Assembly (NCBI GenBank): GCA_051439375.1
Contig: JBFRWB010000063.1
Span: 1-32,845 of the forward strand
Origin: JBGTGT01 sp051439375
GTDB lineage: Bacteria > Cyanobacteriota > Cyanobacteriia > Cyanobacteriales > Microcystaceae
Length of the DNA: 32,845 nt
Reading direction: 5' to 3'
Each line of letters opens with the position of its first letter. Position 1 is the first letter of the stretch. The translations under genes and the position numbers were made by a program. Below, piece by piece: positions 1-8,253 of the stretch. The notes under the pieces were generated by a model. That model saw only the letters and a list, made by a program, of their open reading frames with translations, ran no database searches and was not told where the DNA came from.

Positions 1-91
1 ACCAGAGATCAGTGAATAGTTAACAGTTATTGGTCAATCATCATCATTTAAGGCTGTTTTATCAGCAAATCAACCTCATTAATGAAGTTCT

Positions 92-247
92 GAACTCAAA
101 AATTGCAGCTTTGAACTCGGAAATTGCAGTTCGGAACTCGGAAGTTGCAGTTCGGAACTCGAAAGTTGCAGCTTTGAACTCGGAAATTGCAGTTCGGAAC
201 TCGAAAGTTGCAGTTCAGAACTCGGAAGTTGCAGCTTTGAACTCGAA
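92..247. repeat. 21-bp tandem repeat array (7 full copies plus a partial)
   Basis: Copies begin at 92, 113, 134, 155, 176, 197, 218 and 239, the last being partial. The unit has the pattern gaactcgRaaRttgcag followed by cttt or ttcg. Because 21 is a multiple of 3, one plus-strand frame stays open from a TTG at 30 to a TGA at 252 and would read as heptads such as LNSEIAV and RNSEVAV. No convincing ribosome binding site is seen. I read this as a noncoding repeat of the kind scattered in cyanobacterial intergenic DNA, but translation is not excluded. Confidence 0.9.
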
Positions 248-248
248 A

Positions 249-269
249 CCCTGAACCCTGAACCCTGAA
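249..269. repeat. 7-bp tandem repeat, three copies of ccctgaa
   Basis: Three exact copies of ccctgaa directly follow the 21-bp array and end just before the stop codon of the minus-strand Uma2 gene. This is a simple repeat with no evident function. Confidence 0.85.
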
Positions 270-274
270 CTCAT

Positions 275-1081
275 TTAATCCAATTCAATCCCTAATTCTT
301 TTAATCTAGCATTCATTTCGGCTAATTTTTGCTCTGCAAGTTCCTTCTGTTGACGTTCATATTCCTTTTGTTGGCGTTCCTCTGCTTCGCGTTGCTGTGC
401 TAATTCCTTTTGTTGGCGTTCCTCTGCTTCGCGTTGCTGTGCTAATTCCTTTTGTTGGCGTTCCTTAAGGGTATATTCTTCAGGTTTTAGCACTAATTCA
501 CCATCGGATGTAAAATATCTTAACTGATCCTCATAAATTCCCAAATATAATTCTAATTCCTTACTCCATAACCATCCTTGATCATTCGGTTCAATAGGTT
601 GATATTGAGCATTGATTAAAGTAAAACCAGCAAACTCCAAGGTATAAGGTTCAAACCAAAAATAATCAGACGTTTGGAAGACATCTTGATAAATTCGTTT
701 CTTTTCTCCCCTATCAGTTTTAGCAGTGCTATCGGATAAAATCTCTACTATCACATTAGGATATTTGTAGTCTTCTTGCCAAACCACCCAACTTTTACGC
801 TCTGGGTTTCTTTTTGTCCCCAATACCACAAAAAAATCGGGTCCTCGGAAATCTTCTGATTTTTTCTGATTGGGACTATAGTAAATCGTTAAATTGCCCG
901 CAGCAAAGAAATCATCCCTATCTTGCCATAATTGTTCTAAAGATTTTAGCAAGATATAAATTTGATTGAGGTGTAAATAAGTTTCCAAGGGGGGTTCATC
1001 ACTCCATAATTCACCTTGAGGATAGATTATCTCATGGTTAAGGTCTGTGGTTTGAGAGGAGAGAGGAGAAGTAATAGTCAT
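275..1081 (-). CDS. Uma2-family (DUF820) putative endonuclease with coiled-coil tail
   Basis: This 268-residue protein belongs to the Uma2 family, which is expanded in cyanobacteria and has a PD-(D/E)XK nuclease-like fold; its cellular role is not established. Visible family features in the middle of the protein are GPDFFVVLG, then PNVIVEILSDST with the probable catalytic Glu, followed by a Lys-rich segment and YFWFEP. The last 70 or so residues are a Gln/Glu/Lys/Arg-rich predicted coiled coil built from 14-residue repeats (RQQKELAQQREAEE), encoded by exact 42-bp DNA repeats. The gene stands alone. The same 21-bp repeat lies on both sides, as an array at its 3' end and a single copy at 1137-1157 upstream of its start. 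It appears intact. Nuclease activity is inferred from the fold only. Confidence 0.85.
   Translation of the reverse strand: MTITSPLSSQTTDLNHEIIYPQGELWSDEPPLETYLHLNQIYILLKSLEQLWQDRDDFFAAGNLTIYYSPNQKKSEDFRGPDFFVVLGTKRNPERKSWVVWQEDYKYPNVIVEILSDSTAKTDRGEKKRIYQDVFQTSDYFWFEPYTLEFAGFTLINAQYQPIEPNDQGWLWSKELELYLGIYEDQLRYFTSDGELVLKPEEYTLKERQQKELAQQREAEERQQKELAQQREAEERQQKEYERQQKELAEQKLAEMNARLKELGIELD
361..465. repeat. 42-bp exact tandem repeat inside the Uma2 gene
   Basis: Two exact 42-bp copies (361-402 and 403-444) and a 21-bp partial copy (445-465) encode the 14-residue coiled-coil repeats near the C terminus. Length variation between strains by slippage is likely. Confidence 0.9.
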
Positions 1082-1136
1082 TGCACAACAATTGATAATA
1101 AGGATTATTGTCTTTTTATCCTAACGTAAGTCTCAC

Positions 1137-1157
1137 GAACTCGGAAGTTGTAGCTTT
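1137..1157. repeat. Isolated single copy of the 21-bp repeat
   Basis: This stretch matches the array unit at 92-247 with one substitution (ttgtag instead of ttgcag). It lies about 55 bp upstream of the Uma2 start, so the Uma2 gene is bracketed by the repeat. Confidence 0.8.
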
Positions 1158-1325
1158 TTACTCAAAGTTTACCCATAAAAGGTACAAAATTTGATATTTA
1201 TGTAAGATTTGACCGAGGGTAATATAGCTATATTTTTGTTGGGTTGAACACTGTTGAACCCCTACGATCTGGCTCTCTTGATGTTATGGTACAAGATTAA
1301 CATCATCATTTTAGGGAGTTTTACA

Positions 1326-2414
1326 TTGTCTAATATATCTTCTTCACTGCGATCGCCTCAGACCATTCTAATCACAGGAGGTGCAGGGTTTATCGGGTCT
1401 AATTTTGTGCATCATTGGGGTGATTCTTACCCAGAAGATAAAGTCATTGTCTTAGATGCCCTCACTTACGCCGGAAATATCCACAATTTAGATGATTTAG
1501 CCGATAATCCTAACTTTCGCTTTGTTAAAGGCGATATTGGCGATCGCCCTTTAATTGATACCTTATTAAAAAAAGAAAATATCACGATTGTTGCCCATTT
1601 TGCCGCAGAATCCCACGTTGATCGCTCTATTTTAGCCCCAGATGCTTTTGTAAAAACCAATGTCTTAGGAACATTCACCCTTTTAGAAAGTTTTCGTCAG
1701 TATTGGAATGAGTTAGAAAAACCTGATCACTTGCGGTTTCTTCATGTTTCTACAGACGAGGTTTATGGGAGTTTAAACTCCGATGATCCCGCATTTAGTG
1801 AAGGCACACCTTATGCACCTAATAGTCCTTATTCTGCCTCAAAAGCGGGCAGTGATCACCTTGCCCGCGCCTATTATCATACCTATAAGTTACCGACAAT
1901 TATTACTAATTGCTCTAATAATTATGGTCCTTATCATTTCCCAGAGAAATTAATTCCTTTGATGTGTATTAATATTTTATTAGGGAAACCTTTACCTGTT
2001 TATGGAGATGGACAGAACGTAAGAGACTGGTTATATGTTAAAGATCATTGTCGTGCTTTGGATACGGTTTTACATAAAGGAAAAGCAGGAGAAACTTATA
2101 ATATTGGAGGAAATAATGAGGTAAAAAATATTGACTTAGTGACTTTATTATGCGATTTAATGGACGAATTAGCTCCTGATCTCCCAGTTAAACCTGCAAA
2201 GGAATTAATTACCTTTGTTAAAGATCGCCCCGGCCATGATCGTCGCTATGCTATTGATGCCACTAAAATTAAAACAGAATTAGGTTGGATACCTGAAGTT
2301 ACTGTTAAAGAAGGACTAAAACAAACGATTCAATGGTACTTAGATTATCCCCAGTGGTGGCAACCTTTACTCTCAAAAGACTATCAAGATTATTATCAGA
2401 AAGTCTATGGTTAA
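1326..2414 (+). CDS. rfbB: dTDP-glucose 4,6-dehydratase
   Basis: RfbB converts dTDP-glucose to dTDP-4-keto-6-deoxyglucose, the second step towards dTDP-rhamnose for surface polysaccharides. The NAD-binding Rossmann motif GGAGFIG is at residues 18-24. The catalytic Thr-Asp-Glu is in STDEVYG (T143, D144, E145), and the YxxxK pair is in YSASK (Y169, K173). A longer frame opens at a TTG at 1254 and contains an ATG at 1281, but I chose the TTG at 1326. It is preceded at good spacing by GGGAG (about 1313-1317) and gives 362 residues, the usual family length. The upstream 24 residues are hydrophobic and have no counterpart in the family. The other rhamnose genes (rfbA, rfbC, rfbD) are not in the window, so this copy is unlinked. 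Confidence 0.93.
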   Translation: MSNISSSLRSPQTILITGGAGFIGSNFVHHWGDSYPEDKVIVLDALTYAGNIHNLDDLADNPNFRFVKGDIGDRPLIDTLLKKENITIVAHFAAESHVDRSILAPDAFVKTNVLGTFTLLESFRQYWNELEKPDHLRFLHVSTDEVYGSLNSDDPAFSEGTPYAPNSPYSASKAGSDHLARAYYHTYKLPTIITNCSNNYGPYHFPEKLIPLMCINILLGKPLPVYGDGQNVRDWLYVKDHCRALDTVLHKGKAGETYNIGGNNEVKNIDLVTLLCDLMDELAPDLPVKPAKELITFVKDRPGHDRRYAIDATKIKTELGWIPEVTVKEGLKQTIQWYLDYPQWWQPLLSKDYQDYYQKVYG

Positions 2415-2446
2415 ACTAAATTAAAAATAGCAATATTTATTGTAGG

Positions 2447-2471
2447 GGCACAAGGCTTGCGCCCGTGCCCA
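2447..2471. repeat. Short palindromic repeat downstream of rfbB
   Basis: GGGCAC (2447-2452) pairs with GTGCCC (2466-2471), with a smaller nested palindrome CAAGGCTTG (2452-2460). The form, a GC-rich hairpin in AT-rich intergenic DNA, is typical of dispersed cyanobacterial palindromes. It could also act as a weak terminator, but no T-run follows. Confidence 0.6.
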
Positions 2472-2611
2472 TGGTACTTAACCTTATCATACTGACTATT
2501 TACGCCGTCAAGGACCTATTACAAATCTTTAATTATTTTTACTACTTAATTGATGGGTTATCTTATATAATAATTTTTGTCTAAGTTACCTAAATTTATC
2601 TGACTATCAAA

Positions 2612-4897
2612 GTGACAAAAAAACGCTTAAAAATCACGATTAAAGGTGCAGTACAAGGGGTAGGATTTCGTCCCTTTATCTATTGCCTTGCCACTGAATT
2701 AAGCTTAACGGGTTGGGTTAATAATACCGCAAGTGGTGTAACGATTGAAGTAGAGGGAAACCCTTCAACCTTAAATTTATTGATCCAACGCATTAAAGCA
2801 GAAAAGCCTTCTGCTGCTTATATTCAGTCCTTAGAAACTCAAGCGTTAAACCTATATAACTATCAATCTTTTGAAATTCGTTCCAGTCTGGATGGTGATA
2901 AAAATACTATTATTTTACCCGATTTATCTACTTGTAATGCTTGTTTAAAGGAACTCTTTGATCCTCAAAATCGACGCTATCATTATCCTTTTATTAATTG
3001 CACTCATTGTGGTCCGCGTTACAGCATTATTGAAGCTTTACCTTATGATCGTCCAAATACAACAATGAAGGATTTTAACCTTTGTGAAAGTTGCAAAAAA
3101 GAGTATCATAATCCTCTAGATCGACGGTTTCATGCTCAACCAAATGCTTGTCCAGTTTGCGGTCCTCATCTAGAATTATGGGATAGAGAAGGGAATGTTT
3201 TAGCAACCCATGAAGACGCGTTAAATTTAACAGTTGAAGCGATTAAAATGGGTAAAATCTTAGCAATCAAAGGATTAGGTGGTTTCCATTTAATGGTAGA
3301 TGCTAATAATGAAATGGTGGTTAAGTTACTCCGACAGCGTAAACATCGTCCTGATAAACCCTTTGCTTTAATGTATCCATCTTTAGAAAAAGTGAAGCAA
3401 GATTGCTATATTTCACCCTTAGAAAAAGACCTATTATGTTCTCCTCAAAGTCCTATTGTCTTGTTGAAAAAACTTGATAAAACCTGTTTGGCTGCTTCTG
3501 TTGCTCCTAGGAATCCCTATTTGGGAATTATGTTACCTTATACGCCGCTACATCATCTTTTATTAAATGCTTTATCGATTCCTCTTGTCGCAACCAGTGG
3601 TAATTTATCTAATGAACCAATCTGTATTGATGAATATGAAGCATTAAAACAGTTAAAAGGAATTGCCGATTTATTTTTAGTTCATAATCGTCCTATTGTT
3701 CGACCCATTGATGATTCTATTGCAAGGGTAATTAACAATCAAGTGATCTTAATTCGTCGTGGGAGAGGATATGCACCCTTTCCTATTACGCTTAAGAATA
3801 ATCCTCCATCTCCTTCTATTTTAGCAGTCGGAGGGCAGTTAAAAAATACAGTAGCAATTTTACGTCAAAATAATATTTTTATTAGTCAACATATTGGTGA
3901 CTTAGGAACAGAAAAAGCAGGGGAAGCCTTTACAGAAGTGATGGATAGTTTAAGTAATTTATATGAGTTTAAACCTGATATCATTGCCTGTGATAAACAC
4001 CCCAATTATTATTCAACCCAATATGCAAATTCTCAACCGATTCAAGTCTTTCCAGTTCAACATCATTATGCTCATATTTTAGCAGCAATGGCAGATAATC
4101 AAGTAGAGGCTCCCGTGTTAGGCGTTGCTTGGGATGGGACTGGATACGGGGATGATAGAACAATTTGGGGAGGAGAATTCATCAAAATTAATCATATTAA
4201 TTATCAAAGAGTTGCTTATTTTGATCCTTTTCCTTTAGTCGGAGGAAATGCAGCGATTAAAGAGCCTCGTCGGGTTGCATTGGGATTAATTTATAATATT
4301 GATCCGAGTTTAGAAAGCCTTCCTAAATCGATTTTATCAGCGTTTACCTCTCAAGAATTAAAGTTGCTCAAAACCTCCCTTGATCGTTCTTTCAATGCTC
4401 CTTTAACCTCTAGTGTGGGGCGGTTATTTGATGGAGTTTCTGCTCTATTAGGCTGTTATCAAAAAGTTAGTTTTGAAGGACAAGCCGCCATTGAATTAGA
4501 ATTTGCTCTAAGTGAAATGGATTGTGATGATTCTTACCCGTTTACTATCTCTGATCAAGGGATAATTTATTGGCAAATAATGATACAAGAAATTTTAAAA
4601 GAGATTGAGCAAAATATTCCTATTTCTCTTATATCAGTAAAATTTCACAATACTTTAGTTGAAATTATTATCAAAATTGCTCAAAAAATTCAACTCAAAC
4701 AAATTATCTTAACAGGTGGGTGTTTTCAAAATGCCTATTTAACACAAAAAGCTCTGTTAAAATTACAAGACAAACAATTTACGCCTTATATCGCTTGTAA
4801 CCTTCCTCCGAATGATGGTGCGATCGCTGTCGGGCAAATTATGGCAGTTTTAAGACAATTAGTTAATACTACCAAATCCGACGAATCATTAGTTTGA
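2612..4897 (+). CDS. hypF: Carbamoyltransferase HypF, [NiFe]-hydrogenase maturation
   Basis: HypF uses carbamoyl phosphate and ATP to make a carbamoyl adduct that is passed to HypE, where it becomes the cyanide ligand of the [NiFe] site. At 761 residues it has the full domain order. An N-terminal acylphosphatase domain carries VQGVGFRPF (about residues 14-22). Two zinc fingers have paired Cys at 108/111/130/133 and 158/161/180/183. A YrdC-like domain follows (about 205-385), then a Kae1-like carbamoyltransferase domain with HHYAH. The start is a GTG at 2612; no ATG lies nearby upstream in frame. No other hyp gene or hydrogenase gene is in the window, so the gene is an orphan here. Its presence implies a functional [NiFe] hydrogenase elsewhere in the genome. 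Confidence 0.96.
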   Translation: MTKKRLKITIKGAVQGVGFRPFIYCLATELSLTGWVNNTASGVTIEVEGNPSTLNLLIQRIKAEKPSAAYIQSLETQALNLYNYQSFEIRSSLDGDKNTIILPDLSTCNACLKELFDPQNRRYHYPFINCTHCGPRYSIIEALPYDRPNTTMKDFNLCESCKKEYHNPLDRRFHAQPNACPVCGPHLELWDREGNVLATHEDALNLTVEAIKMGKILAIKGLGGFHLMVDANNEMVVKLLRQRKHRPDKPFALMYPSLEKVKQDCYISPLEKDLLCSPQSPIVLLKKLDKTCLAASVAPRNPYLGIMLPYTPLHHLLLNALSIPLVATSGNLSNEPICIDEYEALKQLKGIADLFLVHNRPIVRPIDDSIARVINNQVILIRRGRGYAPFPITLKNNPPSPSILAVGGQLKNTVAILRQNNIFISQHIGDLGTEKAGEAFTEVMDSLSNLYEFKPDIIACDKHPNYYSTQYANSQPIQVFPVQHHYAHILAAMADNQVEAPVLGVAWDGTGYGDDRTIWGGEFIKINHINYQRVAYFDPFPLVGGNAAIKEPRRVALGLIYNIDPSLESLPKSILSAFTSQELKLLKTSLDRSFNAPLTSSVGRLFDGVSALLGCYQKVSFEGQAAIELEFALSEMDCDDSYPFTISDQGIIYWQIMIQEILKEIEQNIPISLISVKFHNTLVEIIIKIAQKIQLKQIILTGGCFQNAYLTQKALLKLQDKQFTPYIACNLPPNDGAIAVGQIMAVLRQLVNTTKSDESLV

Positions 4898-4974
4898 GTC
4901 CTGCTTACGATGCTTATCAAATGTCCAGACTTATTTAAGAAAATTAAGCTTAAAAACTATGACATTTTCCTTAT

Positions 4975-5595
4975 TTAATGAATCTTTCTAAACCCTTTAG
5001 GACAGGGAAAAATATCATCAATGTCTAATTGCGATTGGCTAGAATGTAATTCTTTTTTATAGGGATACATTGTTATTTGTGAAGAAAAAATCTGTATATC
5101 GGTTAAATCAACTGTTGAAGAATCAGCCATACAAACTTTTCTCATAAATGTGCGTTCTTGGGTGTCATATAAAGTTATGCCAACTAAGGGAAAAATTTCG
5201 GATTTATACCAATTTTTAGCCATATCTGAGTTAGGAAACCCCGTCATAACAACCCCAACTATTCTTGATTTCTCTACACTTTTATAAGTATTCATAGGAT
5301 TAATAATACTGAATTGATAGTATTTTGGATCACCAATATAAATTTCTAAATCTGTAAAATTACCAGCAAAGGCAAAATATTCTACAAAATAAGCCTGTTG
5401 TGCGCGAGTTAATGCACCAATCATATTTTTTCCTTCTGCCGTTTTGTAATGATTACCCCAAAAACTAGGGGATTCAAAATTAAGAGAAGAAGGAAGCATC
5501 GATAAAGGAATAATTACTCCCAAGACAAAAAGAAGTCGAATTCCTATAACCGATTTAAGCAAATCAAGCTTAACTTTCATCGTCATGAACCCCAT
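4975..5595 (-). CDS. Type IV pilin-like G/H family protein, second copy of a tandem pair
   Basis: This 206-residue protein is a close paralogue of the gene directly upstream (5596-6210). It has one N-terminal hydrophobic segment (about residues 14-35), then a soluble domain with the pilin G/H hallmark RAQQAYFVEYFAFAGNFTDL and a C-terminal region with two Cys. The classical prepilin cleavage motif (G followed by FTLxE) is absent, so it may be membrane-anchored rather than processed into a pilus. The long frame starts at 5595, immediately after the stop codon of the upstream gene. A later ATG at 5580 gives an N terminus that aligns better with the paralogue and may be the true start. It is very likely co-transcribed with its neighbour. 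Function is unknown. Confidence 0.75.
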   Translation of the reverse strand: MGFMTMKVKLDLLKSVIGIRLLFVLGVIIPLSMLPSSLNFESPSFWGNHYKTAEGKNMIGALTRAQQAYFVEYFAFAGNFTDLEIYIGDPKYYQFSIINPMNTYKSVEKSRIVGVVMTGFPNSDMAKNWYKSEIFPLVGITLYDTQERTFMRKVCMADSSTVDLTDIQIFSSQITMYPYKKELHSSQSQLDIDDIFPCPKGFRKIH

Positions 5596-6210
5596 TTATT
5601 GAATAGATTTAAAACTATTAGGACAGGGAAAAATATCATCAATGTCTAATTGCGATTGGCTAGAATGTAATTCTTTTTTATAGGGATACATTGTTATTTG
5701 TGAAGAGAAAATCTGTATAGCCTTTAAATCGACTATTGAAGAATCAGCCATACAAACTCTCGTCATAAATGTGCGCTCTTGAGTGTCATATAAGGTTACT
5801 CCAACGAAGGGAAAAAGCCGGAATCTATGCCAATTTTTAGCCATATCTGAGTTAGGAAACCCCGTCATAACAACCCCAACTATTCTTGATTCCTCTATAC
5901 TTTTACGAGTATTAATAGGATTAATAATACTGAATTGATAGTATTTTTCAGCACCAATAGGAACTTCTAAATCTGTAAAATTATCGGCAAAGGCAAAATG
6001 TTCTATAAAATAAGCTTGTTGTGCGCGATTTAATGCCCCAATTACTGTCTTTCCCTCTGAATATCGAGAGTAAGAAACCATACCCCAAAAACTAGGGAAT
6101 CTAAAATTAAGAGAAAAAGGGATCACTGATAAAGGAATAATAGCTCCCAAGATAAAAAAGAGTCGAATTCCTATAACTGATTTAAGCAAATTAAGAGAAA
6201 AACGAATCAT
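5596..6210 (-). CDS. Type IV pilin-like G/H family protein, first copy of a tandem pair
   Basis: This 204-residue protein has an N-terminal hydrophobic segment (about residues 12-33) and a pilin G/H-type domain with RAQQAYFIEHFAFADNFTDL. The C-terminal third is almost identical to that of the downstream paralogue. It lacks the GFTLxE prepilin peptidase site seen in ordinary cyanobacterial GspH/PilA-like proteins, although the alignment with that family after the hydrophobic helix is clear. It is first in a two-gene unit whose open frames abut at 5595/5596. The duplication looks recent or homogenised: 89 bp at the 3' ends are identical. It may be a divergent membrane-anchored minor pilin or an unrelated use of the fold. 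Confidence 0.75.
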   Translation of the reverse strand: MIRFSLNLLKSVIGIRLFFILGAIIPLSVIPFSLNFRFPSFWGMVSYSRYSEGKTVIGALNRAQQAYFIEHFAFADNFTDLEVPIGAEKYYQFSIINPINTRKSIEESRIVGVVMTGFPNSDMAKNWHRFRLFPFVGVTLYDTQERTFMTRVCMADSSIVDLKAIQIFSSQITMYPYKKELHSSQSQLDIDDIFPCPNSFKSIQ

Positions 6211-6356
6211 ATCCTTACTCCTTCTTTTAATTTCTGCTTCCCTTAGTATAATCTTCGCCTAATTAAAATAGTGAAACTCAGATAGAAATCGAAACATTTC
6301 TTAAACACCTCCAGAAGTTTTGAGCTTCTCATTTTGTTAACGTAAGGATTAGAGTC

Positions 6357-6791
6357 TTATTTATCTTTTTTTCTTTCTATCTGTTGACTGTATCTTTGAT
6401 AGAAAAGAGAACCAATAATAAAAGCAGTAATAAATAAAATAGGATTTAAACTTTTTAAGCTCAAAGAAGTAACTGCTGGTCCCGGACAATATCCTGAGAT
6501 TCCCCAACCAATGCCAAAAATAGCAGCCCCTATGACTAAAGATAAATCAATATCTTTCCTTGTCGGTAAAAAAAATTTATCCGCAAAAATCGGTTGAGGT
6601 AAACGGAGAATAAAGCGAAACATAATGACCGTTACACCCACTGCACCACCTAAAACAAATAAGAGAGTAGAATCCCACTCTCCTGCAATATCTAAAAAGC
6701 CTAAAACTCGTTGGGGATCAATCATTTGGGAGAGACTTAAACCCAAACCAAAAAGCAGTCCTGAAAAAAGCGCAATCAGTTTTAGTTTCAT
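6357..6791 (-). CDS. YeeE/YedE (DUF6691-like) half-transporter, PmpB-type
   Basis: This 144-residue hydrophobic protein has four or so membrane segments and the family signature GIGWGISGYCPGPAV, with a conserved Cys at residue 102. The family includes the thiosulfate importer YeeE (TsuA), in which Cys residues relay the sulfur compound. In many bacteria the full transporter is split into two small proteins, as here. The partner is the gene at 6823-7242, about 30 bp upstream on the same strand, and the two surely form one operon and probably one complex. The substrate is most likely a reduced sulfur compound, by family analogy only. The C terminus ends in a short charged tail. Confidence 0.85.
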   Translation of the reverse strand: MKLKLIALFSGLLFGLGLSLSQMIDPQRVLGFLDIAGEWDSTLLFVLGGAVGVTVIMFRFILRLPQPIFADKFFLPTRKDIDLSLVIGAAIFGIGWGISGYCPGPAVTSLSLKSLNPILFITAFIIGSLFYQRYSQQIERKKDK

Positions 6792-6822
6792 ATTTTTTAA
6801 GCCGATAAACTACTAATTTGTA

Positions 6823-7242
6823 TTAAATAAGATGACGAATAATAAAGACAGTAACCATAGCAGTTATCATAAAAGTAATAACCGCAACCAGTGAACGAAA
6901 AGATAATCGTCCTAGGCCACAAACCCCATGACCACTGGTACAACCATTTCCCATTCGTGTACCAATACCGACGAGAAACCCACCCACAATCATGGTAATT
7001 GGCGCAAAGGAAGACAGAGGTGTGGGAGAAGTTGGAAGTAGATATTCGTAAAGAAATCCCCCACCTAACATCCCAATAATAAATAACCACCGCCAATTTT
7101 CTTCTGGTTTAAATTTTATCGCACCATTGAGCATACCGCTAATTCCCGCAATTCGGCCCTCAAATGCTAATAAACTTGTTGCACTTAGACCAATCAGAAT
7201 TCCACCCATTAAAGGGGTTATCCAATTAACTTCTAACATCAC
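6823..7242 (-). CDS. YeeE/YedE half-transporter, PmpA-type
   Basis: This 139-residue membrane protein has the signature GTRMGNGCTSGHGVCGLGR with conserved Cys at 101 and 108. It is the N-terminal-half type of the YeeE/YedE sulfur-compound transporter family. A long alternative minus-strand frame (6797-7096) runs through the same DNA but has no family features and is a shadow. The gene precedes its partner at 6357-6791. It diverges from a response regulator gene at 7478, with a 235-bp intergenic region that contains a palindrome at 7350-7362. Confidence 0.87.
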   Translation of the reverse strand: MMLEVNWITPLMGGILIGLSATSLLAFEGRIAGISGMLNGAIKFKPEENWRWLFIIGMLGGGFLYEYLLPTSPTPLSSFAPITMIVGGFLVGIGTRMGNGCTSGHGVCGLGRLSFRSLVAVITFMITAMVTVFIIRHLI

Positions 7243-7349
7243 AATTTTTCCTCAAGATTTACTAAAGAATAGTTTAGAGACTCTGGTAACATCGATTATC
7301 CGTAATAAACCTTAACTTTACAAACGCCCTGAAAGACCTGTCCGTGAAT

Positions 7350-7362
7350 TAACATATTGTTA
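7350..7362. promoter_or_regulatory. Candidate operator palindrome between transporter pair and response regulator
   Basis: TAACA (7350-7354) and TGTTA (7358-7362) form a perfect inverted repeat around a 3-bp centre in the divergent intergenic region 7243-7477. A transcription-factor site is plausible, for example for an ArsR-type repressor of sulfur-transport genes, but this is inference from position and symmetry only. Confidence 0.3.
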
Positions 7363-7477
7363 TATTCCTTGTTATCATATTGCTAAATCTGCTCCTTGAA
7401 TGGGTGATCGCAACAGATCAGACACCTAAATACTTAGGGCTGTGGCAGAAACAAACAATGTTACCCTCTAGTTTCCT

Positions 7478-8119
7478 ATGAAAGACAAAGATAGTAAGTC
7501 CCTCCTTTTAGTAGATGATGATCCCAACCTTATTCTGCTGGTGAAAGATTATCTAGAATTTCGGGGCTACACAGTTAACACGGCTGAAAATGGACAAGAT
7601 GCTCTACATATTTTGTCTAATCATATACCAGATATGATTATCTGCGACGTAATGATGCCAGAGATGGATGGCTACACATTCGTTAATGAAATTCGTCAAG
7701 ATCCTCGTACCAGTTGGATTCCTGTAATGTTTTTATCCGCTAAAGGCCAAAGTCAAGATCGGGTAAAAGGACTCACAACGGGTGCAGATGTTTATATGGT
7801 TAAACCTTTTGAACCTGAAGAATTAGTAGCACAGGTAGAGTCTTCCCTTAAACAAGCGAGTCGTCTAATTGGACACAGCAAACATAAGGGTTTAGGGGGC
7901 GAAAACCCGATTCATGTGCCTAGTAGCGTCGAATTAACCCCAACAGAGTTAAAAGTTGTGCAATTAGTGGCTAAAGGGATGGCGAATCGAGAAATTGCGG
8001 AAAAGCTCAAAGTGAGTCAGCGTACAATTGAAAGTCATGTTTCCAATATGCTCAATAAAACCAATCTGCACAACCGTACAGAGTTAGCTCGTTGGGCAAT
8101 TGAGAGTAATCAGGCTTAG
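7478..8119 (+). CDS. LuxR/NarL-type response regulator (Ycf29/Rre1-like)
   Basis: This 213-residue protein has an N-terminal receiver domain (about residues 8-125). The acidic pocket is D13/D14, the phospho-acceptor is Asp57 in IICDVMMPEMDG, and the conserved Lys is in MVKPFEPEE. A C-terminal LuxR-type helix-turn-helix domain (about 148-210) contains LTPTELKVVQLVAKGMANREIA and SQRTIESHVSNM. The combination and wording resemble the cyanobacterial and plastid Ycf29/Rre1 group of stress regulators. I did not verify orthology, so no symbol is given. No histidine kinase is adjacent, as is usual in cyanobacteria. The gene diverges from the YeeE/YedE pair, which could be coincidence or a target. Confidence 0.9.
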   Translation: MKDKDSKSLLLVDDDPNLILLVKDYLEFRGYTVNTAENGQDALHILSNHIPDMIICDVMMPEMDGYTFVNEIRQDPRTSWIPVMFLSAKGQSQDRVKGLTTGADVYMVKPFEPEELVAQVESSLKQASRLIGHSKHKGLGGENPIHVPSSVELTPTELKVVQLVAKGMANREIAEKLKVSQRTIESHVSNMLNKTNLHNRTELARWAIESNQA

Positions 8120-8171
8120 ATAACGTAGAAAAAAGCTTAGATGACCTTCTTCAGCATTCCTAAGCCATAAA

Positions 8172-8207
8172 CCCCTTTTTCAAGTTAATACGGCTTTAAA
8201 AATGGGG
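8172..8207 (+). terminator. Possible hairpin downstream of the response regulator
   Basis: CCCCTTTTT (8172-8180) can pair with AAAAATGGGG (8198-8207) with one bulged base, about 50 bp after the stop codon. No clean T-run follows, so termination is uncertain. Confidence 0.3.
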
Positions 8208-8253
8208 CTTTGCTCCTGTTCCTGTATTTGATATGCTATGATAGATAGTCAAT

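Noticed and set aside
92..247. CRISPR array
   Set aside because: The units are contiguous 21-mers with no unique spacers, and no cas genes are present.
30..254. Open frame of 74 codons through the 21-bp repeat array
   Set aside because: It has a TTG start, no ribosome binding site and consists almost wholly of the repeat; the repeat length being a multiple of three keeps the frame open by itself.
1254..1325. N-terminal extension of RfbB from a TTG at 1254
   Set aside because: The extra 24 residues are absent from the family and lack a ribosome binding site, while GGGAG precedes the TTG at 1326 at proper spacing.
6797..7096. 99-codon minus-strand frame with many Trp, Tyr and Cys
   Set aside because: It overlaps the well-supported YeeE/YedE gene in another frame and has the composition of a shadow.
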